This document shows positions 1-11,513 of a stretch of DNA of 64,000 bases, piece by piece. Positions within the stretch are counted from its first letter, which is position 1; each line of letters starts with the position of its first letter. Source of the stretch: Ottelia alismoides. Its lineage: Eukaryota > Streptophyta > Magnoliopsida > Alismatales > Hydrocharitaceae. The notes under the pieces were generated by a model, which saw only the letters and a list, made by a program, of their open reading frames with translations, was not told the origin of the DNA and did no database searches. The stretch is from assembly GCA_037367405.1 (NCBI GenBank), contig JAZKJV010001876.1, positions 2,170,001 to 2,234,000 on the forward strand. Direction: 5' to 3'. Made by a program: the position numbers and the translations under genes.

Positions 1-152
1 GTCTGAACTCGGAATTGTTCTCGAATTTGTAGATTCATCTGCTGAAGTGTATCGAGAATCCCAGTAGTAATATCTGCAGCTTCTGATCTTCCGTCATCTT
101 GCTCCTCGGCTGCTGCCCTCTCTTCTGTTGCTGGTGCTTTACCGCGAGCCAT
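1..152 (-). CDS. gag-like N-terminus of G1, partial
   Basis: An uninterrupted minus-strand frame runs from an ATG at 152-150 to the window edge, 50 codons. The protein starts MARGKAPATEERAAAEE, then has an acidic, glutamine-rich helix-prone stretch (ILDTLQQMNLQIREQF). A short basic start followed by a charged coiled-coil-like region is common in plant gypsy gag proteins. It lies about 1.4 kb downstream of the PBS, as expected for gag after a long leader. The assignment rests mainly on position, because no zinc knuckle or protease is visible before the edge. It could also be an extra ORF, as some elements carry ahead of gag. Confidence 0.45.
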   Translation of the reverse strand, partial: MARGKAPATEERAAAEEQDDGRSEAADITTGILDTLQQMNLQIREQFRVQ

Positions 153-1580
153 CGGCTTCGAGTCGTCTGGAAAAGAAAAGCTCTCGTAAGCACTCAGTGA
201 TAGTTCAGCTGGAGATGATTTATTGAGACGAGAGTCTGTCTCAATTTTCTGGCCAGGAGGTGAGGGAGTCTGGGTCTGACTCGCCTCGAGATCTAAGAGG
301 ACCGGTTCGGAAAGAGAGTCATCCCGAGCCTGTGAAGGCATACGTTCGACGGTGGACTGTTGAAGGCTCACAGGGTCTGAGCTGAAAAGTCGTCGAGACG
401 TCATCTTCGACGTCAAGAGAAAAGTTGGGAGAGCACGTGTACGATTCAAGAGAGAGATAAATGCGAAAGCCGCGGAAACTCACGCCCTGCAAGCAAACAC
501 AAAGCAAACCCCGTTTTCACCAACTCAACCCTGATGAAGACCGTAAGAGTTCGGTCTTTTATCTTTTCGGTTTTAGGGTTTTAATTAGCAAACAAATTAT
601 TACGTTTTATCGTGCGCTGTGCGAGCTGATAGGTACCCGATTTATTTCTCGCGATACTGTCTCGAGTCCTTACAGAGGATCACTTGTTTGCAGCCAGTAT
701 GGAGGCAAGTACGGACCGTTTCCGGCTACCCGTGTTGCTTGGGGACGGTGCCTTACGCGATGTCCTCTAAATCCCCCACTCTGCTAAGTATTCTCGGACC
801 GTTGCCGGCTACCCGAGCTTCCTCACTGACAAGACAGTGATCAGGTGTATGAACTAAGTAGTATTTTGAAAAATATCGGTTCTTAGATTAAGTGTCGTCT
901 CTCGCTCGCGCACTCTGAGAAATGTGCGGGGGTTACTCTCCCAAAATCAATTGAATCGATTTACGGTTTTTGATCAGATATTTTTAGCAGTCCCAATTTT
1001 AGTTTTGCGTTTTTTATGGTATTTTCAAACAACGTCTATTTTTTTATCTTTTTGTTTAAAAACCCTAAAGCAAGCACCTAGGTTGCAAGTCCTAAAACTA
1101 GCTACGTGGCACAAGCAGATAGAGTAAAAACCTAAACAATCATCTAGAAAATCGCGGAAAACCGATAAACGATGAAAAAGCCGCGGTGGGTGCCCTGATT
1201 CACCAGATACACGGTATCCGATGAATCAAGCCCCTAAAAAAATGAATGTTTATTGCTAGTTACAACTCTCTCCCTTTCTCTCTCTTTTTACAAAGGATAC
1301 TAAGTCTTTGCTCCTCTACAGTCGACTCGTGAAGAAGGAGCCGACCTCTGCCCTTTCAACTGACTCGGCTTCCGAAGAAACCGGTTGATCCTGCAGGCCC
1401 TGCAAAGATGATTAGCACAAAAGATTTGATCGAGAAAGCCGAGAAAGCCGTAAAGAAACTAATAAGAAAACTCAGAAAACAACGCACGAAAAAGCCGCAC
1501 GAAAAACCGTACGAAAAACAAAACAAAGAGAAGAAAAAGAATAAAATCACGAAAAACAAAAATAAAGGGAATCTAACGCC
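153..1580 (-). other. G1 untranslated leader
   Basis: This is the stretch between the G1 PBS and its gag-like ATG. I see no convincing gene. Short ORFs on both strands lack recognisable domains and overlap each other. It contains a lysine-coding purine-rich tract (about 1400-1570) and the motif shared with G2 (690-844). The length is typical of the long leaders of Tat/Athila-type elements. Confidence 0.5.
690..844 (-). repeat. Conserved noncoding motif shared with G2, copy 1
   Basis: The segment from GCAGCCAGTATGG to the ACAGTGATCAG end matches 10431-10567 inside G2: shared words include AAGTACGGACCGT, GTGCCTTA, TGTCCT, CCCC and CTGCTAAG, ending in TTCCTCACTGA. Within this copy GGACCGTTnCCGGCTACCCG occurs twice (about 714 and 796). 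The surrounding sequence of the two elements does not align, so this block is unusually preserved. Its function is unknown; a structured RNA element is one possibility. Confidence 0.6.
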
Positions 1581-1598
1581 TCCCCGGCAATGGTGCCA
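1581..1598 (-). other. Primer binding site relic (tRNA-Asp type), G1
   Basis: On the plus strand the sequence reads TCCCCGGCAATGGTGCCA, close to the 3' end of plant tRNA-Asp (TCCCCGGCAACGGCGCCA), so the minus strand carries a PBS with two mismatches. It lies three bases inside the LTR edge at 1602. The same arrangement occurs at 14230-14246 and 39467-39484. Confidence 0.75.
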
Positions 1599-1601
1599 TT
1601 T

Positions 1602-4600
1602 TGATGCGGTCTAAAAGAATCGAGTTTCGTGGCTTTCTTTTTATTTGATGAAGAAAGTGGTCGAAAGCCGCGAAACAAGTTTTGATTCTTTAAAACCTAT
1701 CAAACAATTTACGGTTCTCTGTCGGAAAACCATTCACTAATATTTATCCAGGCAAGTGTTCCTGGGTCGAACTCAAGGAGGCAGAATATATTCCCTAGAT
1801 TTCTCTTCTCGTAATTTTATTTTAATTCTTCTCTAAGTCAAAACGCTTTTTCTGGTGATTTTTATTTTTATTATTTTTATTTGATTTTATTCTTTTCAAT
1901 TTTTTTTAATTTTCAAAAAGGGATATTTTTCAAAAGATTTATTTATTATATAGTAGGTGGATAGAATATAGGTGATATGATATAGTAAGGGTGAACGAGG
2001 TTCGAGCCACGTACTCGAACTACACAAGAAAACAAAACAAAACGAAGCGGTTTTCGAGAAAATCAAAACACGTCAAGAACTCGTCGAAAAGCTGCGAAAA
2101 CTTTATACTAAGTAGTTGGGGTAGTTGTGTAACTACCCTCCAAGAATCGTCGAAATCCGAGGTCAAAAGAGATCAAGATACAGCCCCTACAGCCCAGGGG
2201 CATAAGCGTAAAAAAACTAATTAAAATTGTTTGCAAAAAGGTCCTGGAGGACTGTTCTGAAAGAAAAATGCAAGACACTTTACACTTAGGTCCCTGCGGA
2301 GGGACCTAAATGCAATTATTTAAAGTCTAGGGGGCGGCTTGCAATTCTGATCTCTGGTTGGGCTTATGGTGCAAATGTTCTACCGGTTCGGCTTGAACGG
2401 CCAAGATTAAGACGCCCGCGCGCTGATCGGATGGCTCTCACGCGGACACGTGGCGCAAGACTGTGCGCCCTCTGTTCTTGAAGCAGTTAGAGCTCCTGGC
2501 GGACGCGGCGTCTTCTCCGACTTCTTCCGGCCGACTGGCGGCGACTTTGGCTCTCCGGCAGGGCCAGAGGGGTGGCTCCTCCACCCCTCGAGCTCGCCCG
2601 CGGTAGGGATGTGGCCGACAACGCTTCGAGCGACGGTGGAGTGATGATGAAGATGGTGGTCTCGACCACCTGGTACTTGATGCTGCTCTGAGGTCCGATC
2701 TTCAAATTTGATTCTGACGGAGTTGATAGCCTTCCAGATCTAACTAACTGCTCCCCGATGATCTTGAACCTGCAGTTGACAAGAATCTACGCTCGATTCT
2801 CGTTGAATCGGCCGAGATGTTAAGAAATCAAGCCCCAAAGTTTGAAGAAAAGCATAAACTTCCAGCCAAACGACCAAACTGCGAAGAAGACGGTGGTTTG
2901 CGAATCGATTGGAATCGAATGGAACGTGAATCGAATGAATCTTTTAATCTTGCGTGAAAGATGAATGATTAACCTATCTAACGCAGTGATTAGCCATGCT
3001 AATCATGGCTCGGCTATCGAGAAACGAAATTGCAAAGATGGATGAATAAGCCTGGGAAAAGTCGAGGTGTATGACCTGGACGAGCTGCTCGACGGCGGCT
3101 TTTGACCGGAGCGCAACGCGACGATGGCGGCGATGCAAGGCGGCGCAGCACCTTGGAACGATCCTCCGTCGACTCCTCTTCCTCGCGAGCTCCTTCCCCG
3201 GCGCTGTCACCGCTCGGGTTGGTTAGAACGAAGCTAGGAAGATGGGGTAGTCGAACAGCCTGGAGCAGAGCTCTGGGGAGTTGGAAAGTTAATGGAGGTT
3301 GGCGAACTTGGGGCCCTTATATAGGGAGCTTGCTTGGGCCCCAAGGTTAGATCAATGGCTGGCGGTGAAGAGGTTTGTTAGGAGGAGGGGACGAAGGGTC
3401 TAGATTGGTCGGAGGAGTTGAAGGTTGAGCGGGAAAAATCATGGAAGTCGGCCACTCAGAACAGAATTTAGGTGCAACAGACTCTTGAAGAAGAAGGCTC
3501 CAGGTGCTGACACATGTCAGCACCTGGTTCGCCCAGACCTTTTAAATACTTATAAATTAGATATAAAATAGATAATTACCTTATTTCAAATAAGTATAAA
3601 TACAAGAAAGTTAAATAAATTTATTTTCTAAATTATGGCATAATTAATTTTAATAAATAATAAATATTATTTAAAATATAAATATTTTATTAATAAATAT
3701 GTATTTATAAATAGGTTTTGACCTTTTAGTTTAATAAATAATTAAGTAAAAACTAATTTTATAATTTCTTAATTATTAGGGTATTAAATAAGACTTGTAC
3801 GAATTTTTATGGATTTTTATGAATTAATTTATATATTTTAATAAATAGAGTAAGTGTCTATATAGGTCAATTATACCTATATTTTGAGGTATTTGATTTT
3901 ATAAAAATAATAAATAGTCTCCAAAAATTATGAAATAATTTATGATGAAATTACAAGATCATGAAATAATTTAAAAGTTATAAAATTAAGAAAATAATAA
4001 ATAAGGTGTGTTACATAAAATAAATAGCACAGAAACTCCTTTGTCTTTTGGTCCCAAAACCGACTTTTTGCAAACGGACTCCGAATTCAATGAAACCACC
4101 TTTATTAATTAGATAATATTATTTTATGAACTTTAAAGGTGAGTAGAGTAAAATTGGAGTTCGTATGAGGAAGTTATGATGTTCGGAAGTTGAGATTTTG
4201 ATAATTTGTAAGCTGGATTTCTTGGCATCTTTATAGGATAATATTTTTAACTTATTTTTATATTTTTATTTACATTTTTATGAATAATTAGGAGAAAGAT
4301 TTGATGAAGAATAAGTTAAGATGAAATAATTAAAATTCTTTGAAGTTTTGTATTTATTTTATAAATAATGAAAGGTGTATCTTCATGTGATAAATTATTT
4401 TTATTTGGTTTTCTTTCCTTATCTCCCCCTACTTATTGGTTTGTCGACCAATCCATGCTGACTTGGTCTCGGGGGTTAGGCTATAAATATATCTTACAGC
4501 TATATTTATATTTAAGTCATATTGCATATATATACATATATTTCATATGCCTTTGTCTTTCTTTTCTGATTCTTTATTTATTTACATGAGTTTAATGGTT

Positions 4601-4726
4601 AAAAGTGAATATTTACACATGAATAAAGTTTTGTTAAAGTATGAGAATTAGTGAGTATTTGCATGTATTTGTTAAGGGTTTTAAGACAAAATGCGACAGA
4701 AAAGTTAATGAATCATGGATTCATCA
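1602..4726 (-). repeat. 5' LTR of G1, about 3.1 kb
   Basis: The LTR is bounded by TGATGCGGTC next to the PBS and by GGATTCATCA next to copia coding sequence. Both ends fit TG...CA, and the outer 17 bases match the ends of the G2 LTRs. It has an AT-rich part (3540-4700), a GC-rich island (about 2380-3540) and an AT-rich part (1620-2000). A TATA-like site at 3315-3326 reads correctly for minus-strand transcription. A CGAACTCAAGGAGGC block near 1770 has counterparts at the same relative place in the G2 and G3 LTRs. No coding content is convincing. Confidence 0.75.
3315..3326 (-). promoter_or_regulatory. Putative TATA box of the G1 LTR promoter
   Basis: CCTTATATAGGG lies in the GC-rich island, flanked by GGGCCC words on both sides. 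Because the core is nearly palindromic it could serve either strand, but the element is on the minus strand. Transcription would start about 30 bases lower, giving a U3 of about 1.4 kb. Assigned from sequence and position only. Confidence 0.45.
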
Positions 4727-6147
4727 GTACTCCTCAACTCAACGGAGTTGCAGAGAGACGCAATAGAACCATGTTGGACATGGTAAGATCAATGATGAGT
4801 AAGGCAAACTTACCTCTTAGTTTTTAGGGACAAGCAGCAGCGTCTTTGACTTTTTTTCTGAACTAGATTCCATCAACTAAAACCCCTCATGGGCTTTAGT
4901 ATGGCACCAAGTCGAGTGTATGACAAGAAACTGAAGAGATAATTAAAAAATGACACGATTATAACTATTAGAAAGACCTCTAAGGTTGTAAGACAACTTT
5001 AAAGGTATCGATTCCATGCATCTGAAGAGTCCGATGATGATCCGACTTCATGTGATGAAGCTTTAGTTGATCGTGACATGGATAGCTGGATGTTAGCAAT
5101 GAAGTCTGCAATAGACTCCATGCACAAAAATGGTCTCTACCCATATGGTTTAGTACGGTACCCAATCGAGTGTAAGTATTCCATGTATCAGAAGAGTCTG
5201 ATGATGGTCCAACTTCATTCCCTATAAAGCTTTGGGTGATCACGACATGGATAGTTGGATGCTAGCAACGAAGTCTGAAATAGACTCCATACACAAGAAA
5301 GGTGTATGGACCCTCGAAGATCCACCTAAAGGGGTCAAACCCATTGGGTGCAAATGGATCTTCATCATAAAGAGGGAATCAGATGGAAAGGTAGAGACCT
5401 TAAAACCATGACTCATAGACAAGGGATACATAGAATGCATCGATCATAATGAGATATTCTCTCATATAGCCATGCTTAAATCCATTAGGACATTGCTAGA
5501 TATATATATGTGCATGTCCCAACCATGACACATGACAGATGGATGTCAAGACATCATTCCTCAATGGATACCTCGAAGAGTATATCTATATGGAGCAACC
5601 CTAGTGTGCAAGCTGAAGAAGTTCATTTATTGGCTCAAACAAGCTTCTTGTAGTTGGAACATCTGATTTGATGAAATTGTAAAGAGTTACGATTTTGTGT
5701 AGAATCCGAATGAATCATGGTTGTACAAGAAGCTTAGTAGAAGTGACATCATGTTCATTGTACTTTTTGTAGATGACATCCTTTCATTGGAAAGGATACA
5801 AGGATGATGAACAATGTTAAGATCTGATTGTCCCGTACTTTTGAGATGAAATATATCAGGGAAGCCTCTTATATCTTGGGTCTGAAGTTGTTCAGAATAG
5901 AGAAAAAGGGGTATTGAGACTATCACAATGAGGATATATAGAGAAGATCTTCGAAAGAGTCAATATGGATAATTCTAAGAAAGTCTTCCTTCCCTTAATA
6001 CACAATATTCATCTGTCCAAAGGGATGGCTTCTGAAATTGGTGAGGAAAAGAAAACCATGGTCAGATGCCCTTATACATCAACTATAGGAAGCTTGATAT
6101 TAGCCATGATGTATATAAGATGAGAAATTTGTCATGTAATGGGCATG
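4727..6147 (+). pseudogene. Copia I integrase C-terminus and reverse transcriptase, broken
   Basis: The first codons read TPQLNGVAERRNRT, the conserved end of the copia integrase catalytic domain with its catalytic glutamate. After a linker comes the RT region: SWMLAMKSAIDSM, GVKPIGCKWIF, FSHIAMLKSIRTLL and an FVDDI at about 5767 in place of YVDD. The frame shifts several times and contains stops. A duplicated block at 5011-5302 lies just before the KWIF motif. It ends at 6147 in the lead-in to RNase H, where G2 inserted. No functional product is possible. Confidence 0.85.
5011..5302 (+). repeat. Imperfect tandem duplication inside copia I RT
   Basis: Segment 5011-5133 is repeated at 5178-5302 with a period of about 167 bp. 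Both start ATTCCATG and encode the block preceding the KWIF motif (SDD...DRDMDSWML...IDSMHK). Related copia elements have this block once, so this is a duplication within the dead element. Confidence 0.7.
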
Positions 6148-9100
6148 TGATGAACCATATTTTCACTTTTTAAAAATATGCAATTGTGATTATTGTAGTA
6201 CAGGAGGTGAAAACTAATTCAACAAAAACCACCCTTTTGAATAGGTGGAGAATTTTTACTTAGTAAGCATACCAAGGTCAAGCTCAACGAATAATGTTCT
6301 GTAGTTGCATGGCTCAAATTAGTATAAGAATTTAATTAATGGCAATGTTAATGTCTGTGTCAGAAAATGAAATATATATATATATATATATAGAATTACA
6401 ATAAAATAAAGTCAAAGAATAGGATCTGTGAATATGTATATTTTTATTCTCAACATTTTAATCAATAATCTCCCAAATGCTTTACATATCTATATATGAT
6501 ACCCATGAAACATTTATCAAACAGAATCCAAAATCATAGGCTAAAATATCAATTAGCAATTACATAAAATGGTCCAAATAAATTAAATCCATACTTCCTC
6601 TTTTCCTGCAATAATTATCTCCTTGAAAAATCAAAATTCTAATCTCCCCAACGAAGGTTTTCAATCATAAAATAATCGAAGAATAAAATCCAAAGTTCTC
6701 TCAATATTTTTTGCAATAAGATCAAATTGCTCACAATATGATGAGCAATATGTCAAATTAAGCTACATATAACAATATTACTCAATTAATTGTAGCCATT
6801 AAAGAACGGTTGATTTGTGTATTAAATATCTAAGAAGATAAAGCATAAAACAAGCTTTAAAATTTACGTAAAATATGCCAAATTTAGATTAAAAAAATTG
6901 AGAAAGTTATCGAATAAACAAGCTCTACGGACTTAATGCAAGAAAAATAAAAGTTTTTGTATCAAAAAAGTCTTGTCAGAGGCTATGAAATTTAAAAGCC
7001 AGAGCGGTCACTGCTATGAATTTGCAGAAGTGGAGGGGTGTGAGCATAAGTTGTCCAACCCACATGCCTGTGATACATGATGGGCTCTTCTAGAATATTA
7101 GGGGAAGCTGGGGGATAATGTGTAAAATACCCTCGACCACGTGTAGGGCATGTAAGGTGGCTAGGTTCGGTTGGAGCTTTATTCTGGTGCCTCCATGTGC
7201 CATGTTGTGATCCACTAGGGATCACTCGAGGCTGAGAGGCTCGGCTGGATGTAAATCTGATGGTCATCGAGTGCTTGGAGTTGAATCTGCTTGGAGTTGA
7301 ATCCAATGGCTGGAGGGTCTTGATATAGGGACATAGGATCCATAAGGATGCTACAATACCTGGAGTTTCTGGGGATGGTCCTCCTTCCTTGGAGCAGCGA
7401 CAATGAAGAGATGAGGAGGCAGAGGAGCTCTCGATGAAGCTTGGAGGTTTGACTCCTCCTACTATTTAAGGAGACAAAGGGTGACATACGGAGCTCCTAG
7501 AGGTGCTGCAATGGAGGAGCCTCGGTTGGAGGTGAAGCATTAGAGCTTCAAAGCTCTATGGAGGAAGTATGGCAGAGCTGAGTGATTGCCGGTGCTCCAG
7601 ACGAGGTGGACCTGCAAGTCTTAACAATCAAGAAGGAAAAAGGGGAGGGGATCCTAGCATGAGTAAGGGAACAAAGCTGAGCTCTGGCCCGTGCAAGGCC
7701 GAAGATGGAGAAGATCTGGAAAGGTAGAAGAAGAGGCAATAGGAGAAGGATGGTGAGGGTGACATTAGTGTTCAAATGGGTGTGTGAAGCTGGGATTTGG
7801 TTTGGTGTAGAGCAATAAATCGAAAGAAAAGAAGAAAAGGAAGAGGACATTGGTACCTGAAAGTGATGTGGTGGAGTTGAGGATGAACATTTGTCGATGG
7901 AGGGTGGATCTGGTGGAGTTGAGTTTGCATGAAAGGAGGAGCAGTAGAGACGATCGCGTGAAGGAGGAACTTATGCTCCTGTGTCCTCACTCGAGAGATC
8001 CGGTGAGAGGAACTTAAGCTCTGCAATTGTGGGTTGAGCTGCTAACAGTTACAAAAGTGGTCGCGGATCTCACCAAATTCTACCACATCGTCACCCAGAG
8101 AAGATGATGCTTCCACTATTGTTGTCACCGGAGGCGAAGACTCGAATCTAGGGTAAAGATATGGGTTCGTGGATGAAGTAGGCAGGTGGGGGTGAGGTGA
8201 GTTTTACAGGACCAGATCGGAGATGCTACGGGGAGTAATGGAGGTACGAAGAGGTCAACGAAAGGTGTTGATGATGGGGGCATTACATGAAAGGGAGAAT
8301 GAAGGTGGGTAACGGTAAGGATCGACGAGCATTTGAGGGAGAAATTGGGTCGCATGCAATCTAAAGGTGCAACAACTGGCGAAGGGTTGAGTTGATCGAG
8401 GTCAACTTGCAGAGAAGCGTGATTGACTAGAAGGCTGGAGAGAGAGTGGGGGCAGGGCACTGAGGTGGTGGCGAAAATGGACCAATCAGAGGCAACCTTC
8501 CATTAAATATTGACTCAAGAAGGAAAAGGAAATAAAATAGAAAAATAAATAGGAGGATATTTCTAATAAAAAAGTAGTCAACATGAAAGTTATTGATCTC
8601 GATGAAATCTATAACATTAATGAAGGATCAAAAAGCAAAAAAAGTCATTTGTACAAAATACATTTTTTGTATAGGTATTAATCTAGCTATGAGCCCCTAT
8701 ATTTATGTTTTCTAACTTTTTGTATTTTTAATTAGATTTTAGTTAGTGGGTTAATTTATATACATTACATACAATACCAATATAATTTTTATAGATTTTT
8801 TATAAGTTTAAAAATAGTAAAATAAAAACATACAAGTATATGTACAATATGTGCAGGTTCAAATCTTTTCATTTTCTTTTGGTTTTACGATTTTTATGAA
8901 TTTTGTTTCTTAATGTCAAGTTAGTGCATGAACTAAAGAATATAAATGAGAAAGAATTGGGTCAAAGCAGTTATTTTTTATATAAAATAAAAGGCACAAG
9001 TTGGCTAAATATTAGAGTTTATTTATAGACATCATTTAATCCTAATTTCTTACACAATTAATAAAGTCGATTAAGTCAATTAGAAGATTTATTTGATATT

Positions 9101-9158
9101 TTATGAAGGAGATTTCGCTAAGATCTTCCTATAAAGTAGATAAATCATGGATCCATCA
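6148..9158 (-). repeat. 3' LTR of G2
   Basis: This 3011-bp LTR matches 14249-17367 along its whole length. It includes an (AT)n run at 6371-6392 that the partner lacks, and a GC-richer island at about 6990-8510 that produces several spurious minus-strand ORFs. A CTTAAATAG at 7470-7462 (minus) is a possible TATA box; the corresponding site in the other LTR has decayed to CTCAAACAG. Confidence 0.85.
6371..6392. repeat. (AT)n microsatellite
   Basis: An AT dinucleotide run of about 11 units lies in the G2 3' LTR. The homologous place in the other LTR (about 14477) has no run, so it expanded after insertion. Confidence 0.9.
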
Positions 9159-9173
9159 CCCTCTATACTTAGA
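9159..9173 (-). other. Polypurine tract of G2
   Basis: On the minus strand the sequence reads TCTAAGTATAGAGGG immediately before the 3' LTR start (TGATGGATCC). Position and purine content fit the plus-strand primer site. The same word recurs inside the element (10791-10804, 10999-11017) and in G4 (63652-63770). Confidence 0.7.
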
Positions 9174-9177
9174 TATT

Positions 9178-11500
9178 TGCCCATCCTCGAGCAATTTGAA
9201 TGGTTAGAAGGTTGAATCCCCGATTGTGCATGTGCAAATACAAGACTTTAAGACCAATCTATGAGTTTCAGGTGACACCCAAAATCTAAGTCTAACCAAG
9301 TCTCATCCAAAAGGAACCCAACATTTCTAATTATCACTCTCTATAGATACATATATATATAACATATATGACTTTAATGTGTAGATTTCATTATTTTGCA
9401 TATAGTCTTCGCTTCATTCAAAGCCATAATCTAAAAGGCTCTCCTAAGGTCCCAAACCTCAACCGTGGTTCAATGATCAAGTTTTCCATTAATTCATCAT
9501 CTCTTTAGTTGTCATACTTGAAAGTGTGATGGTGAATAGTCCAAATATGGAGTAAGTAGGATTGTGTCATTTCTATTCTCCTCTCATTAGAACAAGTATC
9601 TCTTGGGTGCCTTATTACATACATGTATTTTGGGTTGTGAATCATCATATCCGTCAAGAGATTTCAAAGTCGTATACACTTATTTTCCTGGGAATGCACC
9701 AGGGTGCACCTTTTTTGAGTATCTATTATACTTTCAATACCCAGACTTGTATCACTATATGATGAGTCCTTTTTGGGTGTTAGCTCAACTCCTGTAGCCT
9801 AATAGCTTTTATCCAAGTGGACACTTTGACAAGGTTGGGAGCTCTTGCTATTTGTTCAGCTCTTTTTGTAGAAATTTTCATTGAATTTTTGGAATGATAC
9901 TAGTATGGATATCTCTACTGCTTTTACCAAGTTGGCACATGATAATCCACCATTTTAAGATTTTCAACACACACTGAGACCTGGGTTAAGTTAAGATTAG
10001 TACAAGAACCTTGTCCGCGTACTTGCATATGTGCTGACACTCATGTTTCATGAAGTGTCCCTCAATCATGGCCCATCCTCAAGAATCAGATCTGAACTCA
10101 AGCCTCTCATCCTAGTTCTTCAGGTGAAACATAGACTCATCACAAAGATTATGTCATCATGCAAGTGTTGTGCTGGTCATTTTCCTTTGAGATTTTGATA
10201 TTCTATATAAAATATTTCACATATATCTTCTAACTCGGGATGTTGAGTAATTAAGTCTTAGGACCCTAATGGACAAGAGTGATGTGACTTGGAATCAAGT
10301 ATCACTTTAAACCAAGTAGTCAGAAATACACAAGTCATGTGTGGAGTGAAGATGTTAGGGATAAAATCTTAAGTTAGTTTTTTAAGTGAAGTAATGATTG
10401 GCCTAAATTTTTACAGCTGGTTGCATCTACTTTCAGCCAGTATGGGTGTAAGTACGGACCGTAGAAGATCTACATGTGTTACTTCAGGACAGTGCCTTAT
10501 GCATTGTCCTTTAACCCCCTAATCTGCTAAGGGAGACTGTAGTTTCCTCACTGAAAAGTAATTAGTCATTTTTAAATATAGTAGTCAAATTTGACACTTA
10601 GAAAAGTTTTAAACTTTTTAAAAAGATTATATACCCCCTAATTTTGATAAAAAAATTCAAAACAGGTGTTATATACATAAAAAATTTGTATGGTATACAT
10701 ATTATACATAAAACTTATCCATGTCCAGTTTTTGGTCCGAAAACAGTTAAAGTACGAGCTATTGGTAAAGTATATAGCATATATACACATCCCCTATACT
10801 TAGATAGTGCTATGTTCCCATAGCACAAAGTGAAATGAAGACATAGCCCATACCAAGTATAGTTCAGTGATAAAAATAGGAAGTCAACTCATCCCCTTAT
10901 AGTTGGGCCTTTGAAGGCCTAAATATTGCATAAGAGAAAGAAATGAGGCAGACGAGGGTGGGAAGAAATAATAGAAGTGAGGTATATATAGTGATGTCGG
11001 TCCCCCTATACTTAGTCTCATGTCAACCAAAATATGGTGTAGTGACAAGTAGAGGTCTGACTAGATCCAAGATGGTTATACAAGGGGTCAAGGAGGTTTT
11101 TGACAAACCATCTTGTTGGAGTACGGTAGGAGAGAGTAAGGAGATTAAGAATAGGGTGAGGAAGAAGAAGAAGCATCCCATCTATTGTCAGAGGCATCCT
11201 CAGAAGAATAGTAGTCAAAAGCAGAGGATGTCCAACTATTGTCAACTAAGGGAAAATATCATTTGATAAAAGACGTACTGATCACGCTTACTTGAATTAC
11301 CACCTCAGAATCAAACGAAGAACTTAACGAGGAATCATTGAAAGTCACTTGGTTCCTAAGATCGAAGGTGACTTTCATGGTCAATTTGATTCTGTATGAA
11401 GCAATGGGAGGACGAAGGTCAGAGTTCTTCCCCCTTCAATTAGTAACTGGTCTAGAAGATGTGAAGCTTATGGGTTTCTTGTTGGATGAATATGGTTGTT
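9178..11500 (-). other. G2 3' noncoding region
   Basis: No coding region is supported here. The stretch lies between the protease relic and the polypurine tract, where an autonomous element would carry RT, RNase H and integrase. It contains a shared noncoding motif (10431-10567) and two extra polypurine-tract-like words. Short ORFs at 9562-9797 and 10943-11266 have no recognisable similarity. Confidence 0.5.
10431..10567 (-). repeat. Conserved noncoding motif shared with G1, copy 2
   Basis: This block runs from TTTCAGCCAGTATGG through AAGTACGGACCGT and CTGCTAAG to TTCCTCACTGA, colinear with 690-844 in G1 but lacking the second GGACCG...CCGG half-repeat. Here it lies 3.7 kb from the PBS, beyond the protease relic. 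In G1 it lies in the leader. Confidence 0.6.
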
Positions 11501-11513
11501 CATTGACCCACTC

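Larger units (their letters stand above)
1..4726 (-). mobile_element. G1: partial Ty3/gypsy-type LTR retrotransposon, 5' end
   Basis: Read on the minus strand, this is the 5' end of a large LTR retrotransposon: an LTR (4726 to 1602), a tRNA-Asp-type primer-binding-site relic (1598 to 1581), a leader of about 1.4 kb and the start of a gag-like ORF (152 to 1) that leaves the window. The LTR ends in ATTCATCA exactly where copia integrase coding resumes at 4727, so G1 inserted into an older copia element. LTR length (3125 bp), the TGATG start, the near-palindromic outer terminus and the PBS type match G2 at 6148-17367. The tRNA-Asp-like PBS and long leader suggest the Tat/Athila side of plant Ty3/gypsy, but no RT is visible here to prove it. 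The 3' half lies outside the window. Confidence 0.75.

Noticed and set aside
461..787. 108-codon plus-strand ORF
   Set aside because: It lies in the minus-strand leader of G1, overlaps another frame over its second half and shows no domain; part of it is the conserved noncoding motif.
1581..1598. tRNA-Asp gene fragment
   Set aside because: The tRNA-like 18 bases are explained as a primer binding site next to an LTR. No cloverleaf surrounds it here or at 14230 and 39467.
8125..8460. Minus-strand ORFs in the G2 LTRs (also 7548-8026, 15505-16071 and 16347-16805)
   Set aside because: They fall in the GC-richer island of the LTRs and differ by frameshifts between the two LTR copies, so there is no sign of selection on a protein.
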